A stretch of 12,143 nucleotides of DNA from Chlorobiales bacterium (GTDB taxonomy: Bacteria; Bacteroidota; Chlorobiia; Chlorobiales; Chlorobiaceae), in contig JAKSCY010000246.1 of the NCBI GenBank assembly GCA_022360355.1, forward strand, positions 1 through 12,143, given 5' to 3'. Every line of letters begins with the position of its first letter. Position 1 is the stretch's first letter. Shown one piece after another: positions 6,474 to 12,143 of the stretch. The translations under genes were made by a program, and so were the position numbers. Below the pieces are notes generated by a model, which ran no database searches, was not told the origin of the DNA, and worked only from the letters and a program-made list of their open reading frames with translations.

Positions 6474-7329
6474 ATACCCACTCCTCATCAAGCACCTCTC
6501 CCCTGACACCGATAACAACCCTTTTCACCGGTACTTTTCTGGATGCCTTGCCAAGCGCCTGCTCTACAATAGAGACAAGGCCTCCGCAGCAGGGCACTTC
6601 CATAATTGCGACAGTGATCGTATTGACTCTGGCATGATCAATCATCGCTCTCAGCTTTTCTACATACCTGTCTATCCCCGTATCGAGTTTCGGGCACGCG
6701 ATAGCGATGCTCTTTCCTTTCATAAAATCCGGGTGGAACGACCCGATTGCAAAAGCTGTACAGTCAGCCGCCAGCAGCAGGTCCGCTCCCTGATAGTAAG
6801 GAGCAAGAGGCGTTACGAGGTGAAGCTGAATCGGCCACTGCGCAAGCTCGGACTTCTGATCCGCGGTGCCTCCTGTATGCTCACCCGCATTCCCGTTGTT
6901 TCTGAAATCCTTAAGTGCACTGCCGGGACAGCCACACGCTTCATGCCCTGCAGCAGGTTTGCCTGAACTGTTTTCGAGGGGATTTTCAATTCCCTTTTCT
7001 TTCAGGTAGGTCAAAGCCTCATGCAGATAGCCCTCCTCCCCGTGTGACTCCAGGTGCTCGAGATGGGCGGCGATAACGTTGGGGCCACCTTTCACGATGC
7101 TTTCTTCCATGACTCTCCTTTCGTCATACGGTTCGGCCTCCCGTTCCTCAACGGTTATCGCTCCCTGGGGGCAGGTCCCTATGCAGGCTCCAAGCCCGTC
7201 ACAGAAAAGATCACTCACCAGTCTTGCTTTCCCGTCGATAATCTGCAACGCTCCTTCCGGACAACCGGGAATACAGTCACCGCAGCCGTCGCACTTTGTT
7301 TCGTCTATGGTTACTATCTGTCGTTTCAT
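6472..7329 (-). CDS. Cysteine-rich 4Fe-4S ferredoxin protein, likely electron donor to Hcp
   Basis: A 285-residue protein from the ATG at 7327-7329. A TTG six codons upstream is also possible, and neither has a clear ribosome binding site; the ATG gives the usual Met-Lys-Arg start. The N-terminal ferredoxin domain has a complete motif C13-x2-C16-x2-C19-x3-C23-Pro. The second motif is incomplete: C43-x2-Leu46-x2-C49-x3-C53-Pro. The C-terminal two thirds contains further cysteines in conserved-looking settings: Cys132-Gly-Cys134, Ala-Asp-Cys190, Ala-Cys212-Pro-Lys, and Pro-Cys247-Cys248-Gly-Gly. These could bind another metal centre. Proteins of this layout are often found beside hcp, and ferredoxin-like partners of Hcp are known in Desulfovibrio. 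The role as Hcp electron donor is inferred from context. Confidence 0.85.
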   Translation of the reverse strand: MKRQIVTIDETKCDGCGDCIPGCPEGALQIIDGKARLVSDLFCDGLGACIGTCPQGAITVEEREAEPYDERRVMEESIVKGGPNVIAAHLEHLESHGEEGYLHEALTYLKEKGIENPLENSSGKPAAGHEACGCPGSALKDFRNNGNAGEHTGGTADQKSELAQWPIQLHLVTPLAPYYQGADLLLAADCTAFAIGSFHPDFMKGKSIAIACPKLDTGIDRYVEKLRAMIDHARVNTITVAIMEVPCCGGLVSIVEQALGKASRKVPVKRVVIGVRGEVLDEEWV

Positions 7330-7343
7330 TGGTATTAGTCTAT

Positions 7344-7353
7344 TCAATATTGA
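7344..7353. promoter_or_regulatory. 10-bp palindrome just upstream of the ferredoxin gene
   Basis: TCAATATTGA is a perfect palindrome lying 15-24 bases before the ATG of the ferredoxin gene. A poor promoter-like pair (TTGAAA near 7370, then an AT-rich stretch) surrounds it. It may be an operator or internal promoter element, but a 10-bp AT-rich palindrome can also occur by chance. Confidence 0.25.
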
Positions 7354-7399
7354 TGAGCTTGTCTTTGTTTCAACCCCAAGAACCGATCCTGATTTCCAA

Positions 7400-7422
7400 T
7401 TCCTGCTCCTTTGCAGCAGGAA
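7400..7422 (-). other. Hairpin in the Rrf2-ferredoxin intergenic region
   Basis: TTCCTGCT (7400-7407) pairs perfectly with AGCAGGAA (7415-7422) across a 7-base loop. Minus-strand transcripts have no T-run after it, so it is not a standard terminator for the Rrf2 gene. It could set differential expression by RNA processing between the regulator and the ferredoxin gene. Confidence 0.5.
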
Positions 7423-7445
7423 CCGGGGTCGATCTTTTTATGTCC

Positions 7446-7464
7446 GACAACAATTGCCGTTGTC
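7446..7464 (-). other. Hairpin just after the Rrf2 stop codon
   Basis: GACAAC (7446-7451) and GTTGTC (7459-7464) form a 6-bp stem with a 7-base loop, starting three bases past the stop codon of the regulator gene. There is no T-tract on the minus strand. With the 7400-7422 hairpin it makes two stems in a row in this 138-base gap, a layout suited to mRNA end protection or partial attenuation. Confidence 0.4.
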
Positions 7465-7467
7465 TTT

Positions 7468-7929
7468 TCACCCACCCGCCCCCTCATACTTTTCCTGATT
7501 CTTCGTCCCACCACTTTGCAACACTTTCAGATCACGAAGCATTTTGCCGATCGTGATCTGTTCAAACTCCCGATTGACAATCTGCTCGATCCTCATTATC
7601 TCATGGCGCAGTACGCAATTCGCGCGATTGGAGCAGACCTGCTTACGGAACATGCACTCCGAAAGCTCCACCTTGCCCTGAAAGATTTCTATCACCTCCC
7701 TGATCCCGATACTTCCAGGATCCCGGTTGAGCATCACTCCTCCATGCGCACCTTCCTTTGTGCACACAAGACCGTGCTTGCCGAGTTCCTGGAGGATCCT
7801 TCTCAGAAACTGGTAAGGAATGCCCTGTTCATCCGAAATCCTTTTCGCGGAAACATAATCACCTTCATGTGCGCCAAGCACCAGAAGAGCCCTCACGGCG
7901 TAATCGGTATTTTTTGTCAGTACTTTCAT
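7468..7929 (-). CDS. Rrf2-family transcriptional regulator, probable Fe-S sensor (NsrR/IscR-like)
   Basis: A 153-residue Rrf2 regulator. The N-terminal winged helix-turn-helix runs from the typical start (Thr-Lys-Asn-Thr-Asp-Tyr-Ala-Val-Arg-Ala, 5-14) through Ile-Pro-Tyr-Gln-Phe-Leu-Arg-Arg-Ile-Leu (37-46) to Gly-Ala-His-Gly-Gly (60-64). The effector region has three cysteines, C92-x6-C99-x5-C105, at nearly the positions that hold the Fe-S cluster in IscR (92/98/104) and NsrR (93/99/105). A fourth cysteine is at 56. NsrR controls hcp in gamma-proteobacteria, and the gene here heads a minus-strand cluster ending in hcp, so sensing of nitric oxide or redox stress is the best guess. A 23-bp palindrome 14-37 bases before the start codon suggests autoregulation. 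Family sure; signal inferred. Confidence 0.9.
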   Translation of the reverse strand: MKVLTKNTDYAVRALLVLGAHEGDYVSAKRISDEQGIPYQFLRRILQELGKHGLVCTKEGAHGGVMLNRDPGSIGIREVIEIFQGKVELSECMFRKQVCSNRANCVLRHEIMRIEQIVNREFEQITIGKMLRDLKVLQSGGTKNQEKYEGAGG

Positions 7930-7943
7930 TCATATCAACATTT

Positions 7944-7966
7944 ACTGATATCAATTTAGTATCAGT
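7944..7966. promoter_or_regulatory. 23-bp imperfect palindrome, candidate operator for the Rrf2 regulator
   Basis: Perfect 7-bp arms ACTGATA (7944-7950) and TATCAGT (7960-7966) flank a 9-base core whose inner positions 10-11 are also symmetric. The total span of 23 bp equals that of known NsrR sites, although the base sequence differs. It lies 14 bases upstream of the regulator ATG, in AT-rich sequence likely to contain the minus-strand promoter (TTGTTA about 7974-7979 and TACTAA about 7955-7960 are weak -35/-10 candidates). Repression of its own operon is inferred. Confidence 0.6.
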
Positions 7967-8062
7967 TACAATAATAACAAAATATTTTTTAAAATTTTTC
8001 TCCCAACCAGATCGCGGCACGGCTGCCATGCCAAACCGGAATCTGAATTTCTGAAATAACCT

Positions 8063-8103
8063 GAACAACCATATATTTAAAAATGGTACCATTCCTGTTG
8101 TTC
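8063..8103. promoter_or_regulatory. Nested inverted repeats upstream of the methyltransferase gene
   Basis: AATGGTACCATT (8082-8093) is a perfect 12-bp palindrome. Around it GAACAAC (8063-8069) and GTTGTTC (8097-8103) form a 7-bp inverted repeat. The centres of the two differ by about 4 bases. The element sits 44-84 bases before the methyltransferase start, in the divergent region shared with the Rrf2 regulator. It may be an operator or a transcribed stem-loop. The remainder of 7967-8146 is AT-rich (many A/T runs near 7978-8000) and holds no recognisable gene. Confidence 0.4.
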
Positions 8104-8146
8104 CCGGCAGTCCGATACATCATGCAACACATTAAAGCCGAACCTG

Positions 8147-9049
8147 ATGCTGCAGCTCAAAACAGCCGGATACATCGCACTCGACAACATTCGCAAACGA
8201 TCTCCCTTCCCCCCGCAATGGCAAACACAAAAAGAACTGGAACAGGTTACCGACCGGTATCATACGGAGTTTCTTGACGAGAGGTTCAAGGTTTCCCGAA
8301 CACTTGGTGCTGTTTTTTTGGGTACTGAACTCATTGACCGGTCAATCCGTACTGACGAACAGGAGCATATGGATGACCCGTCCTTGCCTGCAGAAAAAAA
8401 ACTCGAGATGATAAGAGCACTTGACAACATGAACAACATGATGTTGCTTTACCCTCACTACATCTCGGTAATTGAACCGTCTATACACAAAATCGTGCAA
8501 GAGAAAAAACGGCCGGCAAGAATACTTGAACTGGCCAGCGGTGCAGGAGGCCTCGCCTTTGCAATTGCTGCACAGGCAAAACGATCAGCGCTGCCGGTTG
8601 AAATAACCGGTTCCGATATTGTCCCGGAGTACGTAGAGCATTGCAATCGAACAGCGGCGCAACAAAAGCTGCCGGTCAGCTTCAAAATCATCAACGCATT
8701 TGCAATGGATGCTTCTGAAAACTGTTCCTGTGATATCATCCTTATTTCCCAAAGCCTGCATCATTTCACCCCCGGGCAACTGGCGAGGATCATCGTACAG
8801 AGCAAAGAACAAGGAGCTTCGGTTTTTCTGGGGCTCGACGGACACAGGGGCCTGGATCTGCTTGTGGGCGTTCCGGTTGCAGCAATGCTTCAGGGAATAT
8901 TCACCCTTGTGCTTGACGGTTACACTTCTGCAAGGAAATTTTACAGCGAACCGGAACTGGACCTTATCGCAGAGATCGCAACCACGTCAAAACACTATAG
9001 TATCACTCTCTCATGGCCTCTGACTGTCCTCAAGATTCCATTCACATAA
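8147..9049 (+). CDS. Class I SAM-dependent methyltransferase, substrate unknown
   Basis: A 300-residue protein with a helical N-terminal region (1-115) and a Rossmann-fold methyltransferase domain. The SAM-binding loop is Ile-Leu-Glu-Leu-Ala-Ser-Gly-Ala-Gly-Gly (126-135). The acidic residue ending the second strand is Asp157 in Ile-Thr-Gly-Ser-Asp, and Ser-Gln-Ser-Leu-His-His-Phe (191-197) matches the motif after strand four seen in UbiE-like enzymes. The C-terminal part (about 218-250) is unusually hydrophobic and may contact a lipid or pigment substrate. The substrate cannot be told from sequence. The ATG is the only in-frame standard start after the stop at 8078, and it has no clear ribosome binding site. 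It is divergent from the Rrf2 operon and is followed by a 253-base gap before the M50 gene. Confidence 0.85.
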   Translation: MLQLKTAGYIALDNIRKRSPFPPQWQTQKELEQVTDRYHTEFLDERFKVSRTLGAVFLGTELIDRSIRTDEQEHMDDPSLPAEKKLEMIRALDNMNNMMLLYPHYISVIEPSIHKIVQEKKRPARILELASGAGGLAFAIAAQAKRSALPVEITGSDIVPEYVEHCNRTAAQQKLPVSFKIINAFAMDASENCSCDIILISQSLHHFTPGQLARIIVQSKEQGASVFLGLDGHRGLDLLVGVPVAAMLQGIFTLVLDGYTSARKFYSEPELDLIAEIATTSKHYSITLSWPLTVLKIPFT

Positions 9050-9161
9050 CCCTCACTGCAGCAAAGAGCCCCCGCATCTCCCGGATATGCAATAACCAAG
9101 AAACCTGCTGTAAAGAACTCCTGTATTTTCGACAAAAAGCGTATACTTCTTCAAATTAGGG

Positions 9162-9268
9162 CATCTCGATTTATTGTCATGAGCGTTTCAAGTGCAAAGC
9201 GAACGGAGCGCGGAAACCCTCTCCTATCCGCTTAACGAAGCAATTGAAGTGCGGAATAAATAGAGGTG
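9162..9268. repeat. Palindromic intergenic repeat, copy B
   Basis: About 107 bp bounded by an imperfect terminal inverted repeat: CATCTCGATTTATT (9162-9175) matches the reverse complement of AATAAATAGAGGTG (9255-9268) at 12 of 14 positions. Inside, GCGGA and TCCGC (9210-9214, 9227-9231) form a small stem. It shares ATTGTC, GCGAACGGAGC (9199-9209), AACGAAG and GTGCG with copy A at 81-212. It ends 34 bases before the M50 start codon, so it may lie in the 5' leader of that gene. The adjoining stretch 9050-9161 shows nothing recognisable, including no clear terminator for the methyltransferase gene. Confidence 0.6.
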
Positions 9269-9302
9269 TTCATTAATATCCGCTGTAAGAAGAAACAGAA
9301 TA

Positions 9303-10331
9303 ATGGGAGAGTATTTGTCCTCTCGGTGGCACATTCTGGTCGAACAGAAGTATCCGCTGCATATCGGCTTGCTTATCATAACGCTTGTAACTACACTCTG
9401 GGCAGGAGCTTTCTGGACAGGGAACCCTGTGCGTTTCAACAGTGTCTCGTCATTTCTGCATGATCTTCGTTACGGAGCCCCTTACAGTTTATCGCTGCTG
9501 CTTTTCCTCGGCGCCCATGAGTTCGGGCATTTTTTTGCCGCCCTTTATCACCGCATGCGCGCAACATTACCCTACTTTATTCCGGTACCGCCACTACCTT
9601 TTCTGTTAAGTCTCGGAACATTTGGAGCTGTTATCCGTATCAAAGACAGGATTCCTCATACCAATGCATTATTCGATACCGGCGTTGCAGGTCCTCTTGC
9701 AGGATTTGCGGTCTCTCTTGGCCTGCTTGTTTATGGCTTCACACATCTCCCTCCGTTTGAATATATCTATACCATTCATCCGGAGTACACCGCTTTTGGA
9801 AACGTTCCGTCACCTCCTCCTCCCAATACCCTTTTTCTGGGGAAAAACGCTCTCTATCTTTTGCTTGAAAAAATACTGAGTCCGGCATATAGTCCGACCA
9901 TGACGGAAATGTACCATTACCCTTTTCTTTTTACAGGTTGGCTGGGCTGCTTTGTCACAGCAATCAACCTTCTGCCCGTCGGTCAACTTGACGGGGGTCA
10001 CATTCTCTATGCAATGTTCGGACAAAAAGGTCATAAAGCCGGGGCCATAACGTTTCTGGTCATTATCACCTCGCTGGGGCTCCCTTCGTTTATTCACCTG
10101 CTTTTTGTGCTGGCTTCACCCGGAGCAGTCCCTCATATCCCTGAATTGATCCTGGCGTGGTCATGGCCGGGATGGATCTTGTGGGCAATTATTCTCACCA
10201 GGTTTCTCGGCACGGACCACCCGGCTACCATGTTGGACCATGAACTCCCGCCCGGGAGAAAACTCATAGGCTGGCTTGCAATTGTGATTTTCTTTTTGTG
10301 CTTTACACCGGTGCCTTTCGGGATAACGTAA
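9303..10331 (+). CDS. M50-family (site-2 protease type) membrane metallopeptidase
   Basis: A 342-residue multi-pass membrane zinc protease. The zinc motif His72-Glu73-Phe-Gly-His76 lies in a hydrophobic helix, and the third ligand is Asp230 in Leu-Pro-Val-Gly-Gln-Leu-Asp-Gly-Gly-His (224-233). Gly-Val-Ala-Gly-Pro-Leu-Ala-Gly (127-134) is the family's conserved loop. About seven membrane helices are visible, at roughly 20-38, 60-80, 95-112, 128-146, 206-228, 248-276 and 320-338. There is no PDZ domain. The layout resembles the plant and cyanobacterial EGY-type S2P homologues rather than RseP. Such enzymes cut transmembrane substrates such as anti-sigma factors, but no substrate gene is nearby. 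The start is the ATG after AAGAAACAGAATA, a weak site. Family sure; target unknown. Confidence 0.92.
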   Translation: MGEYLSSRWHILVEQKYPLHIGLLIITLVTTLWAGAFWTGNPVRFNSVSSFLHDLRYGAPYSLSLLLFLGAHEFGHFFAALYHRMRATLPYFIPVPPLPFLLSLGTFGAVIRIKDRIPHTNALFDTGVAGPLAGFAVSLGLLVYGFTHLPPFEYIYTIHPEYTAFGNVPSPPPPNTLFLGKNALYLLLEKILSPAYSPTMTEMYHYPFLFTGWLGCFVTAINLLPVGQLDGGHILYAMFGQKGHKAGAITFLVIITSLGLPSFIHLLFVLASPGAVPHIPELILAWSWPGWILWAIILTRFLGTDHPATMLDHELPPGRKLIGWLAIVIFFLCFTPVPFGIT

Positions 10332-10438
10332 AAATCAACTGGCAGTATGCAGTTGGTGACTGAACCTTTGAGCCAACTGGTCACTTGTCGCTGTATCAGC
10401 GAAGCGGTACTTGTAATCGAAAAAAGCAGTGTTGATTT
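10332..10438 (+). other. Structured intergenic region before folP with alternative hairpins
   Basis: AAATCAAC (10332-10339) and GTTGATTT (10431-10438) form an 8-bp outer inverted repeat. Inside, CAGTTGG (10350-10356) can pair with CAACTG (10336-10341) on one side or with CCAACTG (10373-10379) on the other, so the two stems exclude each other. TCGCTG (10388-10393) and CAGCGA (10397-10402) make a tight third stem. There is no T-run, so it is not a plain terminator. It could be a leader element for folP or a mobile palindromic repeat. I do not recognise a known riboswitch. Confidence 0.4.
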
Positions 10439-10462
10439 GTTAGCAATCAAGCTATCGAGCGT

Positions 10463-11377
10463 ATGAAAACCAGCAATTACCGCCTCCAGTGCCGTGACCG
10501 GGAACTTGACCTTACCGGCAGGCCGAAAATCATGGGGATTGTCAACACTACGCCCGATTCATTTTTCGACGGAAAAAACACTACAAGACAGAACGGCCAC
10601 GATGATTGCGACCTTGACGTCGCAAGAGCAATGGCGATGATAGACCAGGGAGCCGATATCATCGATATCGGGGGTGAATCAACAAGACCCGGAGCACAGA
10701 GGGTTGATGCCGGAGAAGAAATACGCCGAACGATCCCGGTAATCCGTGAACTGCGCAGACAATCCGACATTCTCATCTCCATCGACACCTACAAGGCCGA
10801 CGTCGCCGAACAGGCAATACTTGCGGGGGCACAGATCGTCAACGATATCTCCGGGCTCAGTTTCGACCCTGATATTGCGGAGGTATGTAAAAATCATAAT
10901 GCCGCAGTGATCCTGATGCACACAACCGGACGGCCTGACAACATGCAATGGAGTTATCAAACGGAAACCACAGAAACAGACATAATCGCACTGGTAAAAA
11001 ACAGTCTTGGCATTTCGTTACAAAAAGCAGAAACACAGGGCATACGAAATGTCATTCTTGACCCAGGGTTCGGGTTCGGCAAAAGCGTTGCAGAGAATTA
11101 TGTGCTGCTTCAACGATTCCGTGAACTGCATGCTTTCGATCGTCCGCTGCTCGCCGGCCTTTCGAGAAAATCCTTTCTCGGCTCCGCAATCCAGCAGCCT
11201 GAAAAGCCTGTTCCCCCTCCGGAAAAACGCCTGACCGCAACAATCGCAGCAATCACCATTGCCGCATTCAACGGCGCAAACATTCTCAGGGTACATGACG
11301 TTAAAGAAACGGCTGAAGCCCTGGCTGTTGCCTCCTCCGTGATTGAATCGGGAAGAGGTCTTGCTCCACGCTTCTGA
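10463..11377 (+). CDS. folP: Dihydropteroate synthase
   Basis: A 304-residue DHPS, the folate-pathway enzyme that joins 6-hydroxymethyl-7,8-dihydropterin pyrophosphate to p-aminobenzoate, and the target of sulfonamides. The TIM-barrel signature motifs are all present in order: Met-Gly-Ile-Val-Asn-Thr-Thr-Pro-Asp-Ser-Phe (24-34, with Asn28), Gly-Gly-Glu-Ser-Thr-Arg-Pro-Gly (70-77), Ser-Ile-Asp108-Thr-Tyr-Lys, Val-Asn127-Asp-Ile-Ser-Gly, Asp200-Pro-Gly-Phe-Gly-Phe-Gly-Lys207, Gly-Leu-Ser-Arg-Lys226-Ser-Phe-Leu-Gly, and Arg266-Val-His268. It is slightly longer than the E. coli enzyme (282), mainly through a proline-rich insertion at about 234-244. No strong ribosome binding site precedes the ATG. 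No other folate gene is in the window. Confidence 0.97.
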   Translation: MKTSNYRLQCRDRELDLTGRPKIMGIVNTTPDSFFDGKNTTRQNGHDDCDLDVARAMAMIDQGADIIDIGGESTRPGAQRVDAGEEIRRTIPVIRELRRQSDILISIDTYKADVAEQAILAGAQIVNDISGLSFDPDIAEVCKNHNAAVILMHTTGRPDNMQWSYQTETTETDIIALVKNSLGISLQKAETQGIRNVILDPGFGFGKSVAENYVLLQRFRELHAFDRPLLAGLSRKSFLGSAIQQPEKPVPPPEKRLTATIAAITIAAFNGANILRVHDVKETAEALAVASSVIESGRGLAPRF

Positions 11378-11487
11378 AAACTCACTGCAATCGTATATTT
11401 TTTCTTAAATTTGTTGTTTAAAGCTGCCCTGACTATGGTATGGGCATGCCGGGTATCCTGCGTCACGGCTTAACTCCACACGAGCAG
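11378..11487 (+). other. folP-smc intergenic region
   Basis: The 110 bases hold no clear terminator hairpin after folP; a T-run occurs near 11397-11404 without a good stem. A weak promoter-like pair, TTGTTG (11411-11416) and TATGGT (11434-11439) with 17 bases between, could serve smc. Two ATGs in frame with smc lie at 11440 and 11446. Confidence 0.3.
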
Positions 11488-12143
11488 ATGTATCTTTCTA
11501 AGATTGAGCTTTTTGGCTTCAAGAGCTTTGCGCACAGAGTCAAGATCACTTTCGATAAGGGTCTTACAGCCATTGTAGGGCCTAATGGGTGCGGTAAAAC
11601 CAATGTTGTCGATGCTATCCGCTGGGTTCTGGGAGAGCAGAAATCTTCTCTGCTCCGTTCGACAAAAATGGAGAACATCATTTTCAACGGCTCAAGAAAG
11701 CTCAAACCTCTGAGCATGTCAGAGGTATCTATCACCATTGAAAACACACGAAATATCCTGCCGACGGCATATACGGAAATCACCGTTACACGGAGACTCT
11801 ACCGCAACGGCGAAAGTGACTATCTGCTCAACCAGGTCCCCTGCAGGTTGAAAGACATACTCGATCTTTTTACCGATACCGGCATGGGCAGCGATGCTTA
11901 TTCCGTTATCGAGCTTAAAATGATCGAGGAAATCATCAACAATAAAAGTGATGAACGACTGCGGCTTTTCGAAGAGGCTGCGGGAATCACCCGTTACAAG
12001 CAACGCCGTAAACAAACATTCAGACAACTTGAAAGCACAACCCGGGATCTGGAAAGGGTGAATGATGTCCTGGCGGAAGTCACCAAAAAAGCAAGGAGCC
12101 TGAAGTCCCAGGTCAGGAAAGCCGAGCAATACCATGAACTTAA
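11488..12143 (+). CDS. smc: Chromosome segregation ATPase SMC, N-terminal part cut by the window edge
   Basis: The frame is open to the right edge, giving the first 218 residues of a protein that is normally about 1,150-1,200. It starts Met-Tyr-Leu-Ser-Lys-Ile-Glu-Leu-Phe-Gly-Phe-Lys-Ser-Phe, the SMC hallmark. Walker A is Gly31-Pro-Asn-Gly-Cys-Gly-Lys-Thr-Asn39, where Cys35 and Thr38 replace the common Ser residues. The head continues with Val-Val-Asp-Ala-Ile-Arg-Trp-Val-Leu-Gly-Glu-Gln (40-51) and Phe-Glu-Glu-Ala-Ala-Gly-Ile-Thr-Arg-Tyr-Lys, after which the first coiled coil begins (about 175 onward). SMC with ScpA/ScpB organises and condenses the chromosome. Upstream in-frame ATGs at 11440 and 11446 would add 16 or 14 residues; the start given matches the family's usual N-terminus. 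Confidence 0.95.
   Translation, partial: MYLSKIELFGFKSFAHRVKITFDKGLTAIVGPNGCGKTNVVDAIRWVLGEQKSSLLRSTKMENIIFNGSRKLKPLSMSEVSITIENTRNILPTAYTEITVTRRLYRNGESDYLLNQVPCRLKDILDLFTDTGMGSDAYSVIELKMIEEIINNKSDERLRLFEEAAGITRYKQRRKQTFRQLESTTRDLERVNDVLAEVTKKARSLKSQVRKAEQYHEL

Noticed and set aside
8083..8277. Small plus-strand open frame overlapping the start of the methyltransferase gene
   Set aside because: It overlaps the methyltransferase in another frame, has no family-like features and no ribosome binding site.
9266..9463. Plus-strand open frame at the start of the M50 gene
   Set aside because: It is a frame-shifted shadow of the M50 coding region and has no membrane or domain pattern.
10332..10462. 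Tetrahydrofolate riboswitch upstream of folP
   Set aside because: I looked for the known THF riboswitch core and could not match it; only generic alternative stems are visible.

Overview
The window looks like chromosome from a green sulfur bacterium (Chlorobiota, Chlorobiaceae, perhaps a Chlorobium or Prosthecochloris relative). This rests on the protein flavour of Hcp, folP and SMC (SMC Walker A with Cys-Gly-Lys-Thr), an anaerobe-type hybrid cluster protein, weak Shine-Dalgarno use and degenerate intergenic repeats. It is an inference from recognition, not a database result. Nothing looks phage- or plasmid-like, and I see no tRNA, rRNA, CRISPR array or insertion sequence.

Left part, minus strand (288-4149). 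Three genes read leftwards: an outer-membrane beta-barrel protein, a PhoA-type alkaline phosphatase with both a twin-arginine motif and a lipobox, and a YibE/F-family membrane protein. An intrinsic terminator separates the phosphatase from YibE/F. The barrel gene has a very strong ribosome binding site. Upstream of it lies an 8-bp direct repeat with 11-bp period, reminiscent of a Pho box, which raises the possibility of a small phosphate-starvation group.

Central part, minus strand (4291-7966). This is a coherent cluster: an Rrf2-family regulator with three cysteines spaced like IscR/NsrR, a cysteine-rich two-cluster ferredoxin protein, a small TPR protein and hydroxylamine reductase/hybrid cluster protein (Hcp), closed by an intrinsic terminator. 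A 23-bp imperfect palindrome directly upstream of the regulator is a strong operator candidate. Together they look like a nitrosative-stress or redox-sensing operon in which the ferredoxin protein feeds electrons to Hcp. No Hcr-type reductase is present in the window.

Right part, plus strand (8147-12143). These genes are a SAM-dependent methyltransferase, an M50 (site-2 protease type) membrane metallopeptidase, dihydropteroate synthase (folP) and the first 218 codons of an SMC chromosome-condensation ATPase cut by the window edge. The intergenic regions hold palindromic elements: nested inverted repeats before the methyltransferase, a dispersed repeat before the M50 gene (related to one at the left end of the window), and a region with mutually exclusive hairpins between the M50 gene and folP.
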